From positions 434,001 to 498,000 of the forward strand of contig NZ_QURL01000004.1 in the NCBI RefSeq assembly GCF_003403015.1: a DNA stretch of 64,000 bases, in the 5' to 3' direction. This document shows, one piece after another, positions 16,852-22,376 of this stretch. Source of the stretch: Fulvimarina endophytica (lineage in GTDB: Bacteria > Pseudomonadota > Alphaproteobacteria > Rhizobiales > Rhizobiaceae). Made by a program: the position numbers and the translations under genes. The notes under the pieces were generated by a model. That model searched no databases and was not told the origin of the DNA. It saw only the letters and a program-made list of their open reading frames with translations. How positions within the stretch are numbered: position 1 is the stretch's first letter; every line of letters starts with the position of its first letter.

Positions 16852-17777
16852 GAGGATGCCTCCCCGTTGTCCTCGTCCGCGCCACCGGCGGCAACGCGGT
16901 CCGCTTCCTCGCGCGTCACGCCGAGCGTGAGCAGGAACTCGCGCCGCTTGGCGGTCGAGGCCATCATCCAGGAATTGGTGAGGCGCTTGAAGACGATGGT
17001 CTGGCGATCCTCGCGCGGCCGGGCGGCGAAGAACTCCAGGGCCTGATCGACATCGCCATCCGTCTTGTTGACGATCAGCAACGCGATCTTGTTCTGGTCT
17101 TCGGGTGGATACTTCGAGAGGCCCTCGATCACGGACAGCCGGTTTTCGGCGTTCGAGCCGATGAGCGCATCGTGCAGCGTCTTGGTCAGGCGCTTGGCGA
17201 TCGTCGAGAAGCGTTTGGCCTGTCGATAGGATATGCCGAGGCGGTCCGTGATGCGGGCGTAGAAACCAGCCCCTTCGCTTTCTTCCTCATGCCCGAGAAG
17301 ATCAGCGATCAAAGGGCCAACTTGGCCCTTTGATTTTTCCTGATACTCCTCGGACTTCCGATCTCCGCCTCGGCTGATCTCGCCATAGCGGGCCTCGAAC
17401 AGCTCTCGATAAGCCGCAACACCGTCGATCCGCTCCAGCGCGGTCGGATCGTTCCGAAAGAGGTTCTCCTCGATCCCGATCTCAGCTGCGGTCTGACGGT
17501 CCGCCGTGCTGATTGCCGCCTGGATCTCGACAAACCCGGCTTCGCGGTGCGCTTCCACGCGATGCCGACCAGCGACCAGCGTGAACTTCGTTGCGCCGTT
17601 CGGCGTCCGGCGCACCACGACCGGCGGCAGGACGCGGCCGCGCAGCATCTGCATGGCGTAGAGCCGCACGAACTCGGGCTTGAGGGCGCGATGCTCCGTA
17701 TCGAGCACCGTGATCTCGTCGAGCGGGATCGATTGGACGACCGCAATCGGTGCGGCGTCGGGCGAATGGTCCGTCAT
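16848..17777 (-). CDS. ParB/Srx-like domain DNA-binding protein
   Basis: A 309-residue protein with an N-terminal ParB/Srx fold. Conserved features are VQSIPLDEITVLD, then LAVPPVVVRRT-like strand (residues about 48-56), the box LVAGRHRVEAHREAGF and IGIEENLFRNDPTALER. GRHRVEA fits the GxxRxxA motif used for CTP binding in ParB. A central helix-turn-helix-like segment follows (ITDRLGISYRQAKRFSTIAKRL). No ParA is present, so it is not a normal segregation pair. Phage ParB-like proteins act as regulators or nucleases. Its place between ner and muA suggests control of early transcription or replication. Confidence 0.8.
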   Translation of the reverse strand: MTDHSPDAAPIAVVQSIPLDEITVLDTEHRALKPEFVRLYAMQMLRGRVLPPVVVRRTPNGATKFTLVAGRHRVEAHREAGFVEIQAAISTADRQTAAEIGIEENLFRNDPTALERIDGVAAYRELFEARYGEISRGGDRKSEEYQEKSKGQVGPLIADLLGHEEESEGAGFYARITDRLGISYRQAKRFSTIAKRLTKTLHDALIGSNAENRLSVIEGLSKYPPEDQNKIALLIVNKTDGDVDQALEFFAARPREDRQTIVFKRLTNSWMMASTAKRREFLLTLGVTREEADRVAAGGADEDNGEASS

Positions 17778-18256
17778 TGATGGTCCTGTTCGGTCTGGGT
17801 GGCATGGAGGGCGTGATCGGCCATCGCCTCGTAGGCAGTGGCGAACTCTGGCTTCGTCATCCGCTCGTCGATGATCTTGAGCGCCCGGTTCACCGCCTCG
17901 CGGGAACGGGCAAGCTCACGGGCAACGCGCTGTTTCGGCGCTCCCAGACGATGGACGAGAAGATGAAGCGCGATCTGCCGGGCGAGTTGAGCGTCGAATA
18001 GCCCGTGCGGCGGATAGGCGATATCGGCATGAGAGAGGTGCGGCAGCCGGCTCTGGACGCCTGACACCGCCGCCTCGAAGAGAAGCGACACGGGCCCATC
18101 CGGCATTTCGAGCGCTTCGAACGGCGCGGACACGACGGCTTGGCTCGCCTCGACGGCATCGGCGGTCGGTTCACCGCCATTGTCGACGCTCGTTGAGGTG
18201 GCGAGACGATCCGCCAAGCGGGAAAGGAACGGAAATTCTGGATCGACATGCCTCAT
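17774..18256 (-). CDS. Early phage HTH protein, possibly DnaA-C-like
   Basis: A 160-residue protein with a helix-turn-helix toward the C-terminus: LARQIALHLLVHRLGAPKQRVARELARSREAVNRALKIIDERM has the arrangement of the DnaA C-terminal domain, but the RDH.TV signature is absent (ARSREAVNRA). The N-terminal half is acidic and without recognisable motif. It overlaps both neighbours by four bases, immediately behind ner. It may regulate the early operon or bind phage DNA. The link to DnaA is weak and should be treated as a possibility only. Confidence 0.6.
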   Translation of the reverse strand: MRHVDPEFPFLSRLADRLATSTSVDNGGEPTADAVEASQAVVSAPFEALEMPDGPVSLLFEAAVSGVQSRLPHLSHADIAYPPHGLFDAQLARQIALHLLVHRLGAPKQRVARELARSREAVNRALKIIDERMTKPEFATAYEAMADHALHATQTEQDHQ

Positions 18257-18570
18257 GACCGTGCCTCCAGCGCCTTTCGGCGTTGTGCATGGGTCGGCGG
18301 ACGGTCATAATTTGCCGCAGGCTGGGGCGAGAGGCGCATGCCTTCTTCGTCATAGCGGGCAGGCCACAGAGAAGACGGCTCGACGCCAAGGACGTCGGCA
18401 ATGGCTCGCTCGCCCGGCTCATGAGCACGCAGGATCGCAAGGCTCGCCGAGCCGCGATTGAGATCGTATTCCAGATCGATCCTGCGGCAGGACCATCCGG
18501 CGATCCGGAGCCTGCCGCGAATGGACTCGGCCTGTTCGATACGAGGGTCGATAACAGCACTTCGAGACAA
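18253..18570 (-). CDS. ner: Ner-like early repressor
   Basis: A 105-residue protein of the Ner/Nlp family. Residues about 15-72 carry the fold: ESIRGRLRIAGWSCRRIDLEYDL, then the helix SASLAILRAHEPGERAIADVLGV and EPSSLWPARYDEEG, the latter matching the Ner tail (PxxIWPSRY). Translation starts at TTG 18568-18570, with GGAGAG six bases upstream. In Mu, Ner represses both the early promoter and the repressor promoter. It is the first gene of the leftward early operon and faces the S24 repressor across 133 bases. The C-terminal 25 residues are extra and disordered-looking. Confidence 0.88.
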   Translation of the reverse strand: MSRSAVIDPRIEQAESIRGRLRIAGWSCRRIDLEYDLNRGSASLAILRAHEPGERAIADVLGVEPSSLWPARYDEEGMRLSPQPAANYDRPPTHAQRRKALEARS

Positions 18571-18703
18571 GTCGTCTCTCCGACTTTGGAGAGAAGCCGG
18601 CCAGGGCTTCCTTCCGCGAGAAAAGGAATGTCGTCATGATGACTAAATACGAAAAGCGAGACGGTTTCAATGCCCTTTCTCGCATATTTTACGAGAAACG
18701 GAC
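18571..18703 (-). promoter_or_regulatory. Early operator/promoter region between ner and the phage repressor
   Basis: The 133 bases between two divergent regulators hold a perfect inverted repeat, TTTCTCG at 18676-18682 and CGAGAAA at 18692-18698 with a nine-base AT-rich spacer, plus another CGAGAAA at 18617-18623. On the minus strand TTGAAA followed about 15-17 bases later by TATTTA/TTTAGT is a possible early promoter. The inverted repeat overlaps the AT-rich stretch where the repressor promoter would have its -10 element. This is the natural place for a repressor/Ner switch; the binding protein is inferred. Confidence 0.65.
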
Positions 18704-19399
18704 TTGAGCGATACGTTTGTTTCTCAGCTTCAGGCTCTCGCGGATAAGTTCGGCGGCCCGTCCCAACTCGCCGATATCGCGGGGATCAAGAGAAGTACGT
18801 TCTATGGCTGGTTGAACGGTCGCGATCCACGCAGAGCCGAACTTGCAAAGATCGTGTCGGCTACCGGATGCGACCCAATTCCGCTTCTCGGACTCTCAGA
18901 CGAGACATTCCCTAAAAGGGCCCGGACTGAGCCGCTTGCGGCTACTTCGAGCCACCTCGATGACCGTACGCTTGTCGCTGTACCGCGCTTCGATATTCAG
19001 GCTGCGGCTGGAGGAGGAGCGCTTCCCGCACTGCAGGAGCCGAATGATAGCTTCTACGTCGCACGAGACTGGCTCTACCGGTTCGTTCCGCCAAGCGTTC
19101 AGATCTCGATGATCGAAGTCGTCGGCGACTCCATGGATCCAACGATCCGCGACGGCGATGTCCTGTTGATCAGGCACGATCGAACCACGCTGCAGGCGAC
19201 GATCGGCAACGTCATCGTCCTTACGCTGGACGATCTGCTCTACGTGAAACGCCTCCAGGGAAGCGACCAGGGCGATATGCTTCTGACATCAGACAACGAG
19301 TTCTACACGCCGATCCGAATCCCGCGCCGCGAATGGGACGAACGCGTCCGCATCCACGGCCTAGCCTTCTGGCACGGCGGCTCCATCAGAAAGCGATGA
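18704..19399 (+). CDS. Phage repressor, HTH plus S24/LexA-like peptidase
   Basis: A 231-residue CI-type repressor. Residues about 1-60 form a helix-turn-helix (QLADIAGIKRSTFYGWLNGRDPRR). Residues about 90-225 are the LexA-like S24 domain: an Ala-Gly region near AAAGGG at 100-105 for self-cleavage, catalytic Ser143 in GDSMDP and Lys182 in YVKRLQ. The start is TTG 18704, which leaves a very short leader. As in other SOS-responsive phages, RecA would trigger self-cleavage and induction, whereas Mu itself uses an unrelated repressor. Just downstream, TTCTC (19411-19415) and GAGAA (19421-19425) form another small dyad, possibly a further operator or a weak terminator. Confidence 0.9.
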   Translation: MSDTFVSQLQALADKFGGPSQLADIAGIKRSTFYGWLNGRDPRRAELAKIVSATGCDPIPLLGLSDETFPKRARTEPLAATSSHLDDRTLVAVPRFDIQAAAGGGALPALQEPNDSFYVARDWLYRFVPPSVQISMIEVVGDSMDPTIRDGDVLLIRHDRTTLQATIGNVIVLTLDDLLYVKRLQGSDQGDMLLTSDNEFYTPIRIPRREWDERVRIHGLAFWHGGSIRKR

Positions 19400-19483
19400 T
19401 GCTTTGAAAATTCTCTGGCGGAGAAACGCCTGACGCATAGTTTAAGCTAACTGAAATTATTAAACAGTACTCGTGAGGACGAT

Positions 19484-20188
19484 ATGAAAGAAAATCGACC
19501 TGAAGCTCCACCAAAGGTCAAGCAACAACTCAGACAGGAAGCCGGCTTCGGCTGCTGTCATTGCGGCCATCCTTTTATACAGTACCACCATATAATTCCA
19601 TGGGCGGAAGACAACCATTTCCGTCCTGATGATATGATGGTGCTATGTGGACAATGCCATCATCTTTGCACCGTCGGCGCGATCACGCAATCTGATCAAA
19701 GGAAAATCAAAGCCAAACCAAGGAATATTGTGGACGATCTTGTGAGAGGGATGCTTTACGTCAACACACAAAATCTATCCGTTAATTTAGCTGGCGGAAA
19801 AGCAGTTGAAACTCCAAATCTAATTAATCTTTCGGGCGTCACTGTATTGTCCGCAAAACGCGATGAAGAGCACGGCAGAATTTTGATTTCCGCAATGATC
19901 CACGACAAATCCGGGAACGTCGTGGCAACCTTGCGCGAGAACGAGTGGTCAATGGCTCCTAATGCAGTGTGGGATTTTGAGACATACCCTCTGCATTCGA
20001 AAATAAGATTGGCACCGTATGACATCGCTTTCGCCGTCGATGTCAGAAATGAAGAATTAAACTTACAGGGAAAATGGTTCCATAAAGGTATAGAGATCAA
20101 TTTCAGCCCGTCAAAAGCCACAATTGGGAGTAATGTAATTAAATCTCTCAACGCATGGCACTGTAATACTATGCTTTCTGTCAGTTAG
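19484..20188 (+). CDS. HNH-like zinc protein with unknown C-terminal domain, AT-rich cargo
   Basis: A 234-residue protein. The N-terminal part is an HNH/treble-clef module: FGCCHCGHPFIQYHHIIPW with His-His, then DDMMVLCGQCHHLC. The pairs CxxC and CxxC are zinc ligands and the HH/HH the catalytic or metal His. The C-terminal 130 residues appear as beta strands (VETPNLINLSGVTVL, ISAMIHDKSGNVVATL, DIAFAVDVRN, LNLQGKWFHKGIEINF) of no domain I can name. Base composition is much more AT-rich than neighbours. It stands alone between the repressor and the predicted phage end, suggesting cargo, for example defence against other phages or DNA processing. Confidence 0.7.
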   Translation: MKENRPEAPPKVKQQLRQEAGFGCCHCGHPFIQYHHIIPWAEDNHFRPDDMMVLCGQCHHLCTVGAITQSDQRKIKAKPRNIVDDLVRGMLYVNTQNLSVNLAGGKAVETPNLINLSGVTVLSAKRDEEHGRILISAMIHDKSGNVVATLRENEWSMAPNAVWDFETYPLHSKIRLAPYDIAFAVDVRNEELNLQGKWFHKGIEINFSPSKATIGSNVIKSLNAWHCNTMLSVS

Positions 20189-20610
20189 TCTATTTTTTGA
20201 ATGATATAAATGCGCCCCATCACTCGAAAAAACTATATTAATTTTCAATTTTACGTAAAGCAGTTTGAACATTTCTGCCGGTTTAGTGTTAGGCCCGCTG
20301 CGTGCAAATTTAACTCGACCTGTCGGCGCAATGGAATTGGCAGTCCTGTTTCAGCCCGCTCGAAACCGTCCGGTCGCAATCTAACAGGCGCAAAAGGAGT
20401 TATCGCCTGGTTTTGAACACCCTTCAACTGAGGGCACAAAACCGGACAGTTTGAGCGCAACCGTCTAGGGCGCCACTTCCCACGCAATCTCACTCGTTTC
20501 AATGAAAACCTGCGTTCCTCAAAGGCCTATATTCATCTGGCGCCCGCTTTAGTAGATCTAACAAGCTTCAATGCGCATTGCATGTTCGGCACATGCGCGT
20601 CGACAGAACG
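20189..20610. other. Predicted prophage left terminus and flanking non-coding strip
   Basis: No gene is supported over 422 bases. Read on the minus strand, three related sites occur: TGCGCTCAAACTGTCC starting at 20459, TGTTCAAAACC near 20419 and TGTTCAAACTG near 20274. The first begins with the TG expected at a Mu-type end. This pattern of repeated transposase-type sites near the repressor side of the prophage marks the likely phage terminus; 20460-20464 (ACCGT) would be one copy of the five-base target duplication. The other end is outside the window, so the duplication cannot be checked here. Confidence 0.4.
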
Positions 20611-21141
20611 CTACAATTTTTCTGCAGCGATTGTGCATTGGTCCCGCCAGCCGTCGCCATTTTTCGGCAACGCGCGTAGCCCCTCACGAATTTTGTCGAT
20701 CGAGTCTTCAGTAGACGAAGATACCATCTCTTGGAGATGATCTGCGATGATTTCGGTTACCTCTCGAAACCATGCTCCGCCTTTGGATGCCGTGATCGAA
20801 GGAAGTTGGTCGAAAGGAATTAGAGCTGCGACAGGTCCGGCGGCAACTACACTCGCATTGGGCAAATTAGCGCAGCACTGGTGCAGATCCCAACCGGCCT
20901 GAGAGAACGGATCCAAAGGTGAGTCGAATCGCTTATTAGCTTCATCTGGCCCCCAATCCTTACACAGCTCTTTTGCAGCTGTCAGCACAGGAAGCTCTTC
21001 TTTCAACTGCGATATAGCTTTTTGGATATCGACGCTCGATATTGCCACAGCGGGCGCTGGCTGGAAATGAGAGGCAAACGCCACTAAGACGACAATGACT
21101 CTGCTGAGCAGATTCAAACATCGATTGCAAATATCGCTCAT
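20611..21141 (-). CDS. Hypothetical exported protein
   Basis: A 176-residue protein with a hydrophobic N-terminal segment (about 10-35, NLLSRVIVVLVAFASHFQPAPAVA) that looks like a signal peptide. The mature part is helical with Cys residues (ELCKDWGPDE, LHQCCANLP, WRDQCTIAAEKL), perhaps disulphide-bonded in the periplasm. I recognise no family. It lies in the AT-richer strip just outside the predicted prophage end, with no partner gene close by on the same strand. Confidence 0.5.
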   Translation of the reverse strand: MSDICNRCLNLLSRVIVVLVAFASHFQPAPAVAISSVDIQKAISQLKEELPVLTAAKELCKDWGPDEANKRFDSPLDPFSQAGWDLHQCCANLPNASVVAAGPVAALIPFDQLPSITASKGGAWFREVTEIIADHLQEMVSSSTEDSIDKIREGLRALPKNGDGWRDQCTIAAEKL

Positions 21142-21276
21142 AAATTACCTCTTTCTCGAACGCTAAGTCACAAATAATACTAAAAACGCTTTCTCGTTGA
21201 AAGCTTCGGAGGGCACGACCCAAGTCATGACGTACAGCAGAATTGGCAATTCTGTTGCAGAGAAGGTCTCAAAATT

Positions 21277-21612
21277 TTACTCGTCGCGCATAAGCTGATG
21301 TGCTTCCCGCACTGAAACACCCGGTTCGTTTCCAGCAGATTCGATCATACCGCGAGCTATTTTTCCCTCGCCTTTTTTGATCTGTTTCATCGCGTCCAAG
21401 ACGCGTTCGAGATCATCCGTACCCTCCGGATATGAAGGGCTTTTTCTGCCTGCAACAGCGCCGTTGTAGGCCATTTGAACTTTATAGACATACTGCGGTG
21501 ATCCGTCCGCCCAATGCTCCAGGCCGAATGAAACGCGATAGGCTGGATTACCTCCATGGGGAGGACTCGCTGGCACATCGACATATCGAATCGGGAAATA
21601 GACTTTGCTCAC
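21277..21612 (-). CDS. Hypothetical protein downstream of TCCTATAGG palindromes
   Basis: A 111-residue protein starting at GTG 21610-21612, with GAGG upstream. It begins MSKVYFPIRYVDVPASPPHGG, contains aromatic and charged residues (YRVSFGLEHWADGSPQYVYKV) and a Lys-rich helix (DDLERVLDAMKQIKKGEGKIARGM). I recognise no family. The three-unit palindrome array at 21634-21660 lies 22 bases upstream of the start, so expression is probably controlled by a protein that binds it, possibly this protein itself. Confidence 0.55.
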   Translation of the reverse strand: MSKVYFPIRYVDVPASPPHGGNPAYRVSFGLEHWADGSPQYVYKVQMAYNGAVAGRKSPSYPEGTDDLERVLDAMKQIKKGEGKIARGMIESAGNEPGVSVREAHQLMRDE

Positions 21613-21633
21613 AATAGGACCTCAAATTATTTT

Positions 21634-21660
21634 TCCTATAGGTCCTATAGATCCTATAGG
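21634..21660. repeat. Three tandem 9-bp units TCCTATAGR forming overlapping palindromes
   Basis: TCCTATAGG (21634-21642), TCCTATAGA (21643-21651) and TCCTATAGG (21652-21660) are head-to-tail. TCCTATAGGA is itself a perfect palindrome, and the array with its T and A flanks is nearly symmetric as a whole. A further ATAGGACC piece precedes the downstream gene start. The period of nine bases differs from the helical repeat, so successive dimers would bind different faces of the DNA. Confidence 0.75.
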
Positions 21661-22376
21661 AAAAGCCGTCAATCTCGAGCATATCGAAACACTTTTTCGT
21701 ATTCCGTTTCACGCTCGCGCGGTCAGGAGCGACAGCAGCCGCGCTCGATGAGGTGCAACTTGCGTGCCTCCCGAGAGCGGCCTTTCCGTAGCTCGGAAAA
21801 CTCGACCCGTAGAAAACGCGGCGCAACTTAAATCGGCTCTCAAACGGTCATCGAGAACGAGAAAAGCCCGCTTTCGCGGGCTCGACGGAATCTAGATCCG
21901 AAGTTGCACCATTGGCGCAACTTGATTTTGCTCAAGGGCCTCGGTCTGGTGCAGTCCGATCCACTCTTAGAACGCGCCCTTTAAACTCTCAGAACGCCTC
22001 ACGACAAGGCTTCTCAACCGCTTTGGCGCTCCGCTCTCGAAGACCATTTCAGGATCGCGCCGTTTGTCGTCCCATCTGCTCACGGACAGCCGATTTCGCC
22101 AAATCGAGTGACAAAGCATTCGCGGCCGTCTCGCGCTCAATCCTCGCCAGAGTTCTTTGTTCCCCGGCGCTTTCGCCAAATCCCGGACAATTCCGGTCAA
22201 TCCCGCCTTTCGCCATATCCAGTGTCAAACAACAACGGATCGCCGTAGCGCGCATTTGGCGCGCCACTTTGATTGTTTCTTCCGTCACCATGGCGTGCCC
22301 CATCGAAGTGATCCATCCTGAGAGATGGCTCTCCGGAGGCACGCAACTCAAGTGGTGGATTTCACTTGGGGACGGC
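21661..22376. other. Non-coding strip with short repeat families
   Basis: I see no convincing gene in these 716 bases. The decamer GGYGCAACTT occurs at 21752-21761, 21820-21829, inverted at 21901-21910 and direct again at 21914-21923. A second family, TTTCGCCAWATC, occurs at 22094, 22171 and 22208 with the outer two matching over 20 of 25 bases. A small dyad CAAGTG (22349-22354) and CACTTG (22363-22368) lies just past the glycosyltransferase stop. A short leftward frame in this area has no ribosome site or recognisable product. The strip may be the decayed remains of an older insertion. Confidence 0.5.
21865..21882 (-). terminator. Rho-independent terminator, leftward
   Basis: AGCCCGC (21865-21871) and GCGGGCT (21876-21882) form a perfect seven-pair stem with a four-base loop. 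On the minus strand it is followed by TTTTCTC, a usable U-tract; the plus strand has no T-run. It would stop transcripts coming leftward from the polysaccharide locus before they reach the small gene at 21277-21612. Confidence 0.6.

Larger units (their letters stand above)
1..20459 (-). mobile_element. Mu-like transposable prophage, left (early) arm plus part of head genes
   Basis: The region contains in order the hallmark genes of a Mu-type phage: repressor, Ner, MuA DDE transposase, MuB ATPase, Gam, GemA, Mor-type activator, lysis genes, DUF3486/terminase, DUF935 portal, gpF and gpG head proteins and the protease. All but the repressor and two cargo-like genes are on the minus strand. The late genes continue beyond the left edge, so the far end of the prophage is not in the window. 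The boundary at 20459 is inferred from a TG-starting terminus and TTCAAA-containing repeats read on the minus strand; it could lie anywhere from 19400 to 20600. Gene content resembles alphaproteobacterial Mu-like phages such as RcapMu. No early or structural gene in view is visibly broken, so the element may be functional. Confidence 0.9.

Noticed and set aside
21634..21660. CRISPR-like array
   Set aside because: Units are nine bases with no spacers; it is an operator-type palindrome array.
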